Source: Neisseria bergeri
GTDB lineage: Bacteria; Pseudomonadota; Gammaproteobacteria; Burkholderiales; Neisseriaceae
Length of the DNA: 64,000 nt
Assembly (NCBI GenBank): GCA_003044455.1
Contig: POWY01000006.1
Span: forward strand, 47,561 to 111,560
Reading direction: 5' to 3'
Shown: positions 48,957-57,556 of the stretch, piece by piece
Layout of the letters: the number at the start of each line of letters is the position of its first letter
Numbering within the stretch: position 1 is the first letter of the stretch
Notes under the pieces: generated by a model
Databases searched by the model: none
Seen by the model: the letters and a program-made list of their open reading frames with translations, nothing else
Told to the model about the DNA's origin: nothing
Position numbers and translations under genes: made by a program

Positions 48957-48966
48957 TGTATTTTAC

Positions 48967-48999
48967 GACCCTGCCCCGGTTTGTGAAGCAGGGTCGTAT
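48967..48999 (+). terminator. hemO terminator
   Basis: ACGACCCTGC and GCAGGGTCGT flank a 12-base loop, followed by ATTTCC; a strong hairpin with a weak T run. Confidence 0.65.
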
Positions 49000-49042
49000 T
49001 TCCTGCCGCGAATGACGGCATTTTTATAAACCATCAAATACA

Positions 49043-49064
49043 AATAATTATCATATTTTTCATT
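49043..49064. promoter_or_regulatory. AT-rich candidate Fur site before the lipoprotein gene
   Basis: AATAATTATCATATTTTTCATT resembles the ATAAT/ATTAT half-sites of Fur boxes and lies 25 bases before the start. Only a candidate. Confidence 0.35.
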
Positions 49065-49212
49065 AAAAATATGCCATAGGAGATAATTATGACGATTCCT
49101 TTCAAACCGAGCCTGCTTGCAATGGCATCCATCCTCGCCCTTTCCGCCTGTATTTCAGGGGGAGGGGGTACACCTGTAGTCAAATCCTCAGAAACGCCGT
49201 CAAATAAAGTTA

Positions 49213-49224
49213 CCCCCCCCCCCC
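49213..49224 (+). repeat. poly-C(12) phase-variation tract
   Basis: Twelve consecutive C in codons 42-46 of the lipoprotein gene. In the present length the gene is OFF; lengths of 11 or 14 would be ON. A length error in sequencing cannot be excluded. Confidence 0.9.
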
Positions 49225-49785
49225 GCTGATACGGTAAGCCCTGCCACGGGTGCTGATACGGCAGGCACTGCTTCGGGCGGGGATGGAAGAGAATCCAAAA
49301 CAGAAATACCGCCTAAAGATACGCAGGGAGAAGGGGAAACCGCGCAGGCAGGCGCTGATGGCGGAGTGCAAAATGATGCGCCCCAACATGTGGAAACTTC
49401 AACAGAATCAACACCACCTTCTTCAACTTCAGAAGGGACTTCAAGTTTTAGAAGAGCAGGAGAATATCGAGCAACAGCTAGAAGAGTAGCACGTTCTGTA
49501 AATGAACCTGAAGGAACAATAAACATAAGTTATAATTATGATGGAATGCCAGATATTCATGGATTTTTCGCTGATCCCGGAGAGAATAATACAGTAACTG
49601 TCACAAATTCAACAACTGAAGATAAAGTAAAAGAATTAGTTAAAGCAAAAATTCAAGCTAAAGCAAATGAATTAGCTAAACATGGATATAAGGTAAAAGA
49701 AGAAATAGTATTTGAGCAAGATACTGATGTGAAAAACTTTAACTACGTAGTAACTTTCACTAAGGAAACTACAGGTTTCAGAAAT

Positions 49786-50300
49786 GATAATGCTCCGGCA
49801 ACCGGCACATCCGGCAAGCAGCCTGAAAAAGAACGTATGCCCGACAGTGATGCCGGAGGGACGGATGGCAGCAATCAAGATACCGATGCGCCGAAAAATG
49901 CGGAATCTCAAGATGGTACGGAAGAAAACGCTGTAAGCGAAGATGCGGAGATGAAGGCAGCTCCTTCTTCTGAAGAAACCGGACATGAACATAATGATAA
50001 TGCGCCGGCAACCGGCACACCCGAGACGCAGCCTGAACACAACCGTATGCCCGGCAGTGATGCCGTAGGGGCGGATGGCGGCAATCAAGATACCGATGCG
50101 CCGAAAGATGCGAAATCTCAAGATGGTACGGAAGAAAACGCTGTAAGCGAAAATCCGGAGATGAAGGCAGCTCCTTCTTCTGAAGAAACCGGACATGAAC
50201 ATAATGATAATGCGCCGGCAGCCGGCACACCCGAGACGCAGCCTGAAAACAACCGTATGCCCGGCAGTGATGCCAGACGGGCGGATGGCGACAACCCGGC
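49786..50300 (+). repeat. 210-bp in-frame tandem repeat, 2.4 copies
   Basis: Copies start at 49786, 49996 and 50206 (GATAATGC...), each exactly 210 bp apart; the third is partial. They encode a 70-residue acidic segment with NDNAPATGT, NRMPGSDA and EEN-AVSE motifs. Confidence 0.92.
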
Positions 50301-50987
50301 CGCCCATTCTCCCCAAGATCAAGACCAACAAGCCCAAAATGCTGCCGATAACCGACCTAAAACAGGCGTGTTTGGCGAGAAATATTTTGACGGCACGGGA
50401 GAAATCACGACGTTGATGATTGATGGGGAAACCATTGACTTAACGAAAGCTGATGAGCCAGTATCAAGTAGAAATCACCCCGGTTTGATGAGTGATTTTG
50501 ACAAGGTAATGGTTTCTCAAAAACAATATAAGAATCTGATTTATGGAGCTGTTAAATTAGAAGACGGCACATACACCCTTTTTGTACAGGGTAAACCGAC
50601 AGAACAATTGCCGGTGGGTAATGCAACATACAATGGAAAGGTGCTGCATTTTAAGAAAGCATACGAAAACAATTGGTTTAATAATAGTGCATATCAAGCT
50701 GCAGGAACATTTACGGCAAATGTTGATTTCTCACAGAAAACCTTAACAGGAAAAATTGATACCAAAGATCCTTCAGGTATGGGGATGCAAGAATTTACTG
50801 CAAGTATCGATGGAAGTGGATTTCAAGGTAAGTGGAAATCGGATAATGATCAAGGCGATATTTCCGGGAAATTTTATGGTCAAGATGGCGCGGAAATGGC
50901 AGGCAGATACGACTATAAAAATCAAGATAATAGAAAAGACGGCTTCGGCGTATTTGCAGGCAAAAAAGAAGCAGATGCCCGTTGATA

Positions 50988-51126
50988 TTTATCCTATGTT
51001 TCACAGTCGGGAACAGTTCGGGTTTCCTTCGGACAGGGTATCGGTCAACACTTTGATGTGTTGACCTGCCTGCAGAAGCAATCCTAATTGAACGATTATC
51101 TGTATTACCGATTTGATTTATGAACT
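50988..51126. other. spacer between lipoprotein gene and repeat block
   Basis: No supported gene; the composition changes from the lipoprotein gene to the DUS repeat block here. Confidence 0.35.
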
Positions 51127-51156
51127 ATGCCGTCTGAAAAATGTTTCAGACGGCAT
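51127..51156. repeat. DUS palindrome, copy 1 of the cassette-border repeat
   Basis: ATGCCGTCTGAAAAATG then its inverted partner. The same 30-mer occurs at 52178 and 53114. Confidence 0.9.
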
Positions 51157-51175
51157 TTTTTGATTGCCGATATGT

Positions 51176-51290
51176 TTAACGGACGATGACCACGCGGACG
51201 TGGAACGAGCCTGCCTGACAGTCGAATTGCCCGCCTTGCAGCGGCTGCTTGTCGAAGTAGCTGTGGAAGCCGGTAACGCCGCGTCCGCAA
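51176..51290 (-). pseudogene. 3' remnant of the 53162 lipoprotein gene
   Basis: This stretch repeats the last ~115 bases of the lipoprotein gene at 53162-53674 (shared peptide segments SYFDKQPLQGG and HVRVV-like end), with a 12-13 base internal deletion and a few substitutions. It also shares the DUS palindrome that follows the gene. It has no start or 5' part. It is a leftover of duplication or recombination at the cassette border. Confidence 0.85.
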
Positions 51291-51355
51291 GGGTGGCGGC
51301 AGATACCGCATTGTGTTTATAATGCCGTGTCAGACGTTTGATTTATGGGAAAATA

Positions 51356-51643
51356 ATGATGCTTACCAATCAGGAAGTAACCGGTGTCAAACTGGGATAC
51401 CGCAAAGCCGTTTTACAAGAGCTGGCCCGGGATTTCGGGGGCAGTGTGCACAGTATCGTATTGGATGCGGTGGATGGTCATATAGAACGCTTGAAAGCCA
51501 AACAAGCCTACGATAAGCGGGCGATGCAGGCTTTTCAGGATTATCGGGAAACAGGATTGCATATTACGCTTAATGAGTTTGCGGACTGGGTGGACGGCTT
51601 GGATGGCGATGGATCAAAGGATATGCCCGAATGCCGCAAGTGA
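51356..51643 (+). CDS. type II antitoxin (CopG/ribbon-helix-helix-like)
   Basis: A short protein (95 residues from this ATG) beginning MMLTNQEVTGVKLGYRK, with a helical C half (DAVDGHIERLKAKQAYDKRA, GLHITLNEFADWVDGL). This pattern is seen in antitoxins paired with RelE/ParE toxins. An in-frame ATG three bases on is equally possible. The stop overlaps the toxin start by 13 bases. It would bind the toxin and repress its own promoter. Confidence 0.8.
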   Translation: MMLTNQEVTGVKLGYRKAVLQELARDFGGSVHSIVLDAVDGHIERLKAKQAYDKRAMQAFQDYRETGLHITLNEFADWVDGLDGDGSKDMPECRK

Positions 51644-51972
51644 AGTTGATAATTACACGCCCCGCTCAATCTGATTTGGTCAGGATTTATAATTTTTTGA
51701 ATGATTTGGGTGCGGAACGTCAGGCAAATACAGTGATGCGGCTGCTTAAAAATTCTTTTGTTTCTACACAAAGCAGCCCGAGTAATGGGAAACCTTATGA
51801 TTTGTCGGTGGCGGGGGAAACTTTGCAAAATGTAAGGGAAGTAATCGTGCCCTATGGCAAAAGCGGTTATAGCTATTTGTTTTGGCACGATAAATCAGGT
51901 AAGCAAATATTGATTTTGACGGTGAGGCATTTCCGTGAAAATGCCTACCGCCTGAGCTTTCCTTTTTTATAA
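51631..51972 (+). CDS. RelE/ParE-family toxin
   Basis: The 113-residue protein has the RelE/ParE fold pattern: KLIITRPAQSDLVRIYNFL, then NVREVIVPYGKSGYSYLFWHDKSGK and a final ILILTVRHFRENAYRLSF. It is paired with the overlapping antitoxin gene. RelE members cut mRNA in the ribosome while ParE members poison gyrase; sequence alone does not decide which. The pair lies between two DUS-bearing repeats. Confidence 0.87.
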   Translation: MPQVKLIITRPAQSDLVRIYNFLNDLGAERQANTVMRLLKNSFVSTQSSPSNGKPYDLSVAGETLQNVREVIVPYGKSGYSYLFWHDKSGKQILILTVRHFRENAYRLSFPFL

Positions 51973-52130
51973 CGTCATTTGGTTTGGCGGCTTTCCCTTG
52001 TGCGGGGCAATGCGTTTCGGCTTTATTGCGGCACGTTCGGATAAACCGCCTTCAAGAACATAACCGGACTGCCGCTTTGATTCCGTTCCGCAGGCGGGAT
52101 GTTTGAACGGTGCAGATATGGAAGTATGGA
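51973..52130. other. spacer between cassettes
   Basis: No gene with a ribosome site. The minus strand reads a short Lys/Pro-rich peptide that may be a remnant; nothing convincing. Confidence 0.3.
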
Positions 52131-52220
52131 GTGTCCCGATCTGAATCTGCCGCACAATAAGGCAAGGGGATTAAAAATGCCGTCTGAAAAATGTTTCAGA
52201 CGGCATTTTTGGTTGCCGAA
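52131..52220. repeat. cassette-border repeat, copy 2 (90 bp)
   Basis: Nearly identical to 53068-53158: GTGTCCCGAT-TGAATCTGCC through the DUS palindrome (52178-52207). The two copies flank the Phd-VapC-like pair as direct repeats. Confidence 0.9.
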
Positions 52221-52341
52221 GATTGTTACTAAATAGCAAGGTGTGAATAAAACGGCGGATATAATCAAATATATGTAATGAGATTCCCAAAATTTTGGTA
52301 ATGATGTATATTAGTTAAGTTAGCTAATCATGAGAAGTGTT

Positions 52342-52587
52342 ATGTTTCAAGCGAATATTCATCAGGCAAAAACCAATTTGAGTCAATTGATTCAAAGAGC
52401 AGAAGCAGGGGAAATCGTTATTATTGCGAAGGCAGGTAAGCCTTGCGTCCAACTAACCGGTATTGAAAAACCGGCACGAAATGCAGGAAGGTTGAAAAAA
52501 TTCAGTCATATGGAAAATACGGATATTTCACGTATTCTTGAGAATGACAATGAAACGGCAGCTTTATTTGAGGAGTCGGCTCTGTGA
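52342..52587 (+). CDS. Phd/YefM-family antitoxin
   Basis: The 81-residue protein begins MFQANIHQAKTNLSQLIQ, followed by AGEIVIIAKAGKPCVQL, which is the classic Phd/YefM DNA-binding N domain; the C tail (DISRILENDNETAALFEES) would bind the toxin. The start at 52342 was preferred to one four codons earlier because it matches the family start. Its TGA overlaps the GTG of the toxin gene (GTGA). Confidence 0.9.
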   Translation: MFQANIHQAKTNLSQLIQRAEAGEIVIIAKAGKPCVQLTGIEKPARNAGRLKKFSHMENTDISRILENDNETAALFEESAL

Positions 52588-52970
52588 GAAAGATTCTGCT
52601 TGATACCCATGCTTTGCTGTGGTGGTTGTTGGATGACAAGAAACTGGGGACATCTGCACGCAAACTGATAGAAAATCCGAGAAATGCGATCTTTGTCAGT
52701 GCAGCAAGTATTTGGGAAATTTCCATCAAGCAGAACAAGGGGTTGTTGAAATTACCGGAAGAGTTTTTTGATGTGCTTCAAGAAGAGGATTTTGAAATGC
52801 TGCCTATAGGTCTGTTTCATGCAAAACAGGCTGGAAGCCTTCCGGAAATACACAAAGACCCTTTCGATAGGATGTTGATTGCACAAACCCAAGCGGAAGG
52901 CTTTGAACTGATGACTGTCGATGAATATATTCCGCAATATGGAATTAGAGTTGTCAATGCATCAAGCTGA
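52584..52970 (+). CDS. PIN-domain toxin, VapC-like
   Basis: The 128-residue PIN nuclease carries the acidic residues of the family: Asp7 in LLDTHALLWW, Glu in AASIWEISIK, and Asp in HKDPFDRMLIAQ, plus LMTVDEYIPQYG. Such toxins cut tRNA or rRNA. It starts with GTG inside the antitoxin stop, so the pair is translationally coupled. It is AT-rich relative to the backbone. Confidence 0.92.
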   Translation: MRKILLDTHALLWWLLDDKKLGTSARKLIENPRNAIFVSAASIWEISIKQNKGLLKLPEEFFDVLQEEDFEMLPIGLFHAKQAGSLPEIHKDPFDRMLIAQTQAEGFELMTVDEYIPQYGIRVVNASS

Positions 52971-53067
52971 CAAATATAAAAACTGTGTACACAAGAAAGA
53001 CCGCTGAGGCGGTCTTTTCGGTTATTGTCTTCGCTTAAAAGCCAGACTTCCGTCGCGGCCTATAGGT

Positions 53068-53158
53068 GTGCCCCGATTTGAATCTGCCGCACAATCAGGC
53101 AAGGGGATTAAAAATGCCGTCTGAAAAATGTTTCAGACGGCATTTTTTGATTGCCGAT
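53068..53158. repeat. cassette-border repeat, copy 3
   Basis: Matches copy 2 and merges into the end of the lipoprotein gene at 53162. Its DUS palindrome is at 53114-53143. Confidence 0.9.
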
Positions 53159-53161
53159 ATG

Positions 53162-53674
53162 TTAACGGACGACATTGGCGCGCATGACCACGCGGACGTG
53201 GAACGAGCCTGCCTGACAGTCGTATTGCCCGCCTTGCAGCGGCTGCTTGTCGAAGTAGCTCTGGAAGCCGGTAACACTGCGTCCGCCGAGTTTGCCTGCG
53301 GTCTGTTGGAATTTGCGGGCTGCATTGATTAGGGCGCGTTCGCAGGCCTCGGAGTCGGATTTGCCTACGCCGTTTGCTGCTTGCCGTGTAACCAAATTTC
53401 TGCCGTTTGCAACCGGTACGCCCCCACCGCCAAAGCTGACGGGAATCCCGGATTCCAATACGCCGTCTGCAATGGCTGCATTTATTGCCGCCTGACCGTT
53501 GCTGCAACGGTAAATGATGTTTTTGCCGCTTCCTGCGGTGTCGCCCCGGATGACTTTGCATGATTCTCCGGCCGGTGTGCCGGCGGATGCCGTGTGTACG
53601 TTTTTAGGCGCGCGGCCGGATTGGCAGGCTGCCAGCATCAGGGCGGCGGCGGAGAGTATGAGGATTTTTTTCAT
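53162..53674 (-). CDS. lipoprotein of unknown function
   Basis: The 170-residue protein has a lipoprotein signal (MKKILILSAAALMLAAC; Cys17). The body has SCKVIRGDTAGSGKNIIYRCSNGQ with paired Cys residues, a Gly-rich strip (VSFGGGGVPVANG) and a C-terminal YDCQAGSFHVRVVMRANVV strand. I do not recognise the family. It is the complete version of the gene whose 3' fragment is at 51176-51290. It stands alone between the toxin-antitoxin cassettes and the U32 peptidase. Confidence 0.8.
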   Translation of the reverse strand: MKKILILSAAALMLAACQSGRAPKNVHTASAGTPAGESCKVIRGDTAGSGKNIIYRCSNGQAAINAAIADGVLESGIPVSFGGGGVPVANGRNLVTRQAANGVGKSDSEACERALINAARKFQQTAGKLGGRSVTGFQSYFDKQPLQGGQYDCQAGSFHVRVVMRANVVR

Positions 53675-53733
53675 GTCGGATGTCCTTGTTTGCTGTGGGA
53701 AATCATTAGCATTGTACAGTAAGATTCAACAAA

Positions 53734-53765
53734 ATGCCGTCTGAAAACGGGGGTTCAGACGGCAT
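53734..53765. terminator. inverted uptake-sequence pair
   Basis: Opposed DUS copies with an eight-base loop just downstream of the U32 peptidase gene. Confidence 0.65.
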
Positions 53766-53771
53766 TGTGGC

Positions 53772-55127
53772 TCAGGGGTTCAATACGCGTGCGATGAGGG
53801 CTTTTTCTTTGCCTTGCATATTCGGGATTTTGACCTGAATACCGTTGCCGGGTGCGACATCGACAGGCTGGCCTTTACGGGTCATTTGTTCCAATTTGAT
53901 GGTTTGGTTGCCGCTCGGGTGGATGATTTCGAGCGAATCGCCGACGGCAAAGCGGTTTTTGACTTCCACTGTTGCCCAGCCGTTTTCGTCGATTTCGGTA
54001 ACGTGGCCGACGTATTGGCTTTGTTTGGCGGTGGAATGGCCGCTGAGGTAGTTTTGATAGTCTTGGGTTTGGTGGCGCTCGAGGAAGCCGCTGGTGTAGC
54101 CCCGGTTGGCGAGGCCTTCAAGTTCGCTCAACAGGCTGTAATCGAACGGACGACCTGCAACGGCATCATCAATCGCTTTGCGGTAGGACTGGGCGACGCG
54201 TGCAACATAATAGAGCGACTTGGTGCGGCCTTCGACTTTGAGGCTGTCCACGCCGATTTTGGCGAGTTTTTCGACCACTTCGATACCGCGCAGGTCTTTG
54301 GAATTCATGATGTAGGTGCCGTGTTCGTCTTCCATAATCGGCATCATCTCGCCCGGGCGGTTGGACTCTTCAATCAGGAAAACTTTGTCGGCGTAGGGAT
54401 GGCGTTTCTGACCGTTGATGCCTTCAAAGTTTTGGTTGGCTTCTTCTTGGGCTTTTTCAAAGTTGAAACCTTGCAGAAGCTGGGCGTCGCCCGCATCGCT
54501 TTCGACGGCGTTATGGACTTTGTAATCCCAACGGCAGGAGTTGGTGCAGGTGCCTTGGTTGGGGTCGCGGTGGTTGAAATAGCCGGAGAGCAGGCAGCGG
54601 CCTGAGTAGGCGATGCACAATGCGCCGTGGATGAAGACTTCGAGTTCGATGTCGGGGCATTCTTGGCGGATTTCGGCGATTTCTTCCATGCTCAATTCGC
54701 GCGACAGGATGATGCGTTCGACGCCGATGTTCTGCCAGAATTTCACGCCCCAGTAGTTGGTGGTGTTGGCCTGTACGGACAGGTGGATCGGCATTTCCGG
54801 CCATTTTTCGCGCACGGTCATAATCAAACCAGGATCCGCCATAATCAGCGCGTCGGGTTTCATGGCAATCAAGGGCTCCATGTCGGAAACGAAGGTTTTG
54901 AGTTTGGAGTTGTGCGGCAGCGTATTGACGGTCAAAAAGAATTTTTTGTTGCACTCGTGCGCTTCTTTAATGCCTTGCTCGAGAACGTCGAGTTTGGCAA
55001 ATTCGTTGTTGCGGGCGCGCAGGGAGTAACGCGGACTGCCGGCATAAACGGCGTCTGCGCCGTAGTCGTAGGCGGCGCGCATACGTTCGAGACCGCCTGC
55101 TGGCAATAAGAGTTCGGGTGCTTTCAT
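53772..55127 (-). CDS. trhP: U32 peptidase-like protein (tRNA hydroxylation, TrhP/YegQ type; 'col')
   Basis: The 451-residue protein begins MKAPELLLPAGGLERM and carries the U32 signature EVFIHGALCIAYSGRCLLSG followed by the Cys-rich NQGTCTNSCRW. The length matches E. coli YegQ/TrhP, which helps hydroxylate uridine 34 of tRNAs through an iron-sulfur cluster. Older meningococcal literature calls this gene col (collagenase homologue) and uses it as the right-hand neighbour of the exl island. The start at 55127 drops an upstream extension that is translated uptake sequence. Confidence 0.92.
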   Translation of the reverse strand: MKAPELLLPAGGLERMRAAYDYGADAVYAGSPRYSLRARNNEFAKLDVLEQGIKEAHECNKKFFLTVNTLPHNSKLKTFVSDMEPLIAMKPDALIMADPGLIMTVREKWPEMPIHLSVQANTTNYWGVKFWQNIGVERIILSRELSMEEIAEIRQECPDIELEVFIHGALCIAYSGRCLLSGYFNHRDPNQGTCTNSCRWDYKVHNAVESDAGDAQLLQGFNFEKAQEEANQNFEGINGQKRHPYADKVFLIEESNRPGEMMPIMEDEHGTYIMNSKDLRGIEVVEKLAKIGVDSLKVEGRTKSLYYVARVAQSYRKAIDDAVAGRPFDYSLLSELEGLANRGYTSGFLERHQTQDYQNYLSGHSTAKQSQYVGHVTEIDENGWATVEVKNRFAVGDSLEIIHPSGNQTIKLEQMTRKGQPVDVAPGNGIQVKIPNMQGKEKALIARVLNP

Positions 55128-55151
55128 GATTTGTATGCTTTGTAAAAATGT

Positions 55152-55183
55152 TTCAGACGGCATTGCTGCAAATGCCGTCTGAA
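55152..55183. repeat. DUS pair, outward-facing
   Basis: TTCAGACGGCAT followed eight bases later by ATGCCGTCTGAA, between the divergent trhP and HAD genes. Confidence 0.65.
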
Positions 55184-55318
55184 GGGTGTTTGAAGATGGG
55201 CGGATTATCCGCCTTTTTGTATTTTCGGTCAATTTTGACGGGAAATTTATAAGGATTTATCAAGTATTTGCCTGCTTGGGATACAATGCGGCAGTTTGAA
55301 TGCGAGAGAGAGAATGTG

Positions 55319-56107
55319 ATGAATCCTAAAATCGTGTTTTTCGACATTGACGATACGCTGTACCGCAAATATACGGATACCTTGCGCCCTTCCGTGAAAA
55401 CGGCGGTGGCGGCTTTGCGCGGCAAAGGTATATTGACGGCGTTGGCAACGGGGCGGTCTTTGGTGACGATTCCCGAAAAGGTCAGGGACATGATGGCGGA
55501 AACGGGTATGGATGCCGTGGTAACGATAAACGGGCAGTTTGCGCTGCTGCACGGAAAAACTGTGCGCGAAGTACCGATGGATGCCGGTTTGATGGGCAGG
55601 GTTTGCGCGCATTTGGATGGCTTGGGTATGGATTATGCGTTTGTCGGTGGAGAGGGGATTGCGGTGTCCGCGCTGTCGGAATGCGTGTGCCGCGCCTTGA
55701 AGCATATCGCCAGCGATTTTTTTGCCGATAAGGATTATTTCTCAAGCAAACCGGTGTATCAGATGCTGGTGTTTGCGGAGGAAAACGAAATGCCGCTCTG
55801 GTCGGATATTGTGGAACGGGAAGGCTTGAAAACGGTGCGCTGGCACGAGGAAGCGGTCGATCTGCTGCCTGCGGGTGCGTCGAAAACAGACGGCATCAGA
55901 AGCGTGGTGCGCGCATTGGGTTTGGAAATGGCAGACGTGATGGCGTTCGGCGACGGTTTGAACGATGTGGAAATGCTGTCTGAAGTCGGGTTCGGCGTGG
56001 CAATGGGCAACGGGGAACAGGCGGCGAAAGAAGTGGCGAAATATGTTTGCCCCGGCGTTGATGAGGATGGTGTGTTGAGGGGTTTGCAAGATTTGGGCGT
56101 GATTTGA
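55319..56107 (+). CDS. HAD-superfamily Cof-type phosphatase
   Basis: The 262-residue HAD hydrolase has motif I VFFDIDDTLYR, motif II in ALATGRSLVT, Lys in the KTDGIRSVV region and motif IV in MAFGDGLNDVEML. A large cap between motifs II and III puts it in the Cof/YidA group, which dephosphorylates sugar or cofactor phosphates. The substrate is not predictable. The start MNPKIVFFD was chosen since motif I lies close behind. Confidence 0.92.
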   Translation: MNPKIVFFDIDDTLYRKYTDTLRPSVKTAVAALRGKGILTALATGRSLVTIPEKVRDMMAETGMDAVVTINGQFALLHGKTVREVPMDAGLMGRVCAHLDGLGMDYAFVGGEGIAVSALSECVCRALKHIASDFFADKDYFSSKPVYQMLVFAEENEMPLWSDIVEREGLKTVRWHEEAVDLLPAGASKTDGIRSVVRALGLEMADVMAFGDGLNDVEMLSEVGFGVAMGNGEQAAKEVAKYVCPGVDEDGVLRGLQDLGVI

Positions 56108-56153
56108 ACGCATAATAACAACCCTGCCGGTTTCAGACGGCAGGGTCGGTTTT

Positions 56154-56720
56154 TCAGCCCTTCATGCAGCCTTCGTTTTGAAGCAGGGTAAATAAGGGCG
56201 CGCCGCTTGCACGGATATTTTTGCCGCCTTGAAGGTCGGTAAATTCTAAAATGGCGGCGGCTTCGACAATTTCTCCGCCGAGTTTGCGGATCAGTTCCAG
56301 TCCGGCAAGCATCGTGCCGCCCGTGGCAACCAAATCATCGACCAGCAGCACGCGCGAACCGGGTTTGACGGCATCGGTGTGGATTTCCACCGCAGCTTCC
56401 CCGTATTCGAGCGCGTAGCTTTGCGATACGGTTTCAAAAGGCAGCTTGCCTTTTTTGCGGATGGGGACGAAACCGACGTTGAGCTGGTAGGCGAGTGCCG
56501 CGCCGATAATGAAGCCGCGCGCGTCCAAACCGGCAACGATGTCGATTTTCTGATCCATATAGCGGTAAACCAATAAATCGACCAAAAGGCGGAAGTATTC
56601 CGCACTTTGCAGGACGGGCGTGATGTCGTGGAATAAGATGCCTTTTTGCGGCCAGTTTTCGATTTTGCGGATTTTGTCGGCAAGCGCGCCGACACTCATA
56701 GCTTCGGGATGAACCAGCAT
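56154..56720 (-). CDS. apt: adenine phosphoribosyltransferase
   Basis: A 188-residue purine-salvage enzyme that makes AMP from adenine and PRPP. It has the PRPP-binding motif [27 protein letters not shown] and the flexible-loop segment [13 protein letters not shown]. The start [11 protein letters not shown] was chosen among three close Met residues; the longer versions add up to 11 residues. It faces the HAD gene. Confidence 0.94.
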
Positions 56721-56880
56721 TGTGTGTTCCATGTTTGATGTTTTTAACGCCATATTGTAGCCGTCAGCCTGCCGCTTGCCAAATCAATCAAAACAATAGC
56801 GGCAAAATATGGGCATCGGCAAATAGGAAACCTAGTGTCCGTTGTGATACAATCGGTCGGAAAATATACAGGTAAAAAAT

Positions 56881-57498
56881 ATGTCCGCTTATCGAAAAGG
56901 CAACATCTTTATCATTTCGGCCGCTTCCGGCACGGGCAAAACCACGCTGGTGTCGCGGCTGTTGGCAAACCATAACGGTTTGCGCGTTTCCGTGTCGCAC
57001 ACGACGCGTCCGCCGCGTGAAGGCGAAGTAAACGGCGTACATTATCACTTTGTTTCCAAAGAAGAGTTTGAGTCGCTTATCGCGCAGGAGGCTTTTTTGG
57101 AATACGCCGATGTATTCGGCAACTATTACGGCACAAGCGCGGAGGGCGTGAATGCGTTGGCGGCGGCAGGCTATGACGTGATTTTGGAAATCGACGTTCA
57201 GGGCGCGGCGCAGGTTCGAGATGCGCTGCCCGAAGCCGTCGGCATCTTTATTCTGCCGCCTTCTTTCGACGTACTTGCCGCGCGCCTCAACGGACGCGGG
57301 ACGGACAGTCGGGAAGTTATCCAAAGGAGGCTGTCGAAGGCAAGGCATGAAATCGAACAGTCCGTATTGTTCGACTTTGTCGTGGTCAATGACGACTTGG
57401 CGCGGGCGGAGGAGGATTTGCTCCATATTGTGAATGCCTGCCGTCTGAAAAGGTCGAGGCAACTGGGATTTATTGCAGATTTGTTGGAAAATTCCTAA
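56881..57498 (+). CDS. gmk: guanylate kinase
   Basis: The 205-residue enzyme phosphorylates GMP to GDP. The P-loop ASGTGKTTLVSRL, the GMP-binding HTTRPPREGEVNGVHYHF, and ILEIDVQGAAQVR are all present. It is followed 58 bases later by rpoZ and then spoT, the conserved gmk-rpoZ-spoT order. Confidence 0.97.
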   Translation: MSAYRKGNIFIISAASGTGKTTLVSRLLANHNGLRVSVSHTTRPPREGEVNGVHYHFVSKEEFESLIAQEAFLEYADVFGNYYGTSAEGVNALAAAGYDVILEIDVQGAAQVRDALPEAVGIFILPPSFDVLAARLNGRGTDSREVIQRRLSKARHEIEQSVLFDFVVVNDDLARAEEDLLHIVNACRLKRSRQLGFIADLLENS

Positions 57499-57556
57499 AA
57501 AACCGCGAAAATACTCGGTTTCCCAATTTAAATATTTTTGAAAGAAAGCAAATAAT

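Larger units (their letters stand above)
49089..50985 (+). pseudogene. exl-type TbpB/NHBA-like surface lipoprotein, phase-OFF
   Basis: The gene starts MTIPFKPSLLAMASILALSA-C with a lipobox Cys after a good AGGAG site. A run of 12 C at 49213-49224 puts a TGA in frame at codon 47. One C fewer (or two more) would open a 631-residue frame to 50985. The frame contains 2.4 copies of a 70-residue acidic repeat. Its C-terminal barrel resembles TbpB and NHBA (GEKYFDGTGEITTLMIDGE, ISGKFYGQDGAEMAGRYDY, ending GFGVFAGKKE). Position right after hemO and similarity to TbpB fit the Exl2/Exl3 lipoproteins of the meningococcal exl island. It is probably exposed at the cell surface when ON. Confidence 0.85.

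Noticed and set aside
49786..50300. Regular repeats considered as a CRISPR array
   Set aside because: The units are 210 bp, contiguous, in frame and coding; there are no spacers or cas genes.
49089..50985. Lipoprotein considered to be NHBA or HpuA
   Set aside because: It lacks the Arg-rich motif of NHBA and has no adjacent hpuB; only the C-terminal barrel is similar. Position after hemO favours an Exl-type protein.
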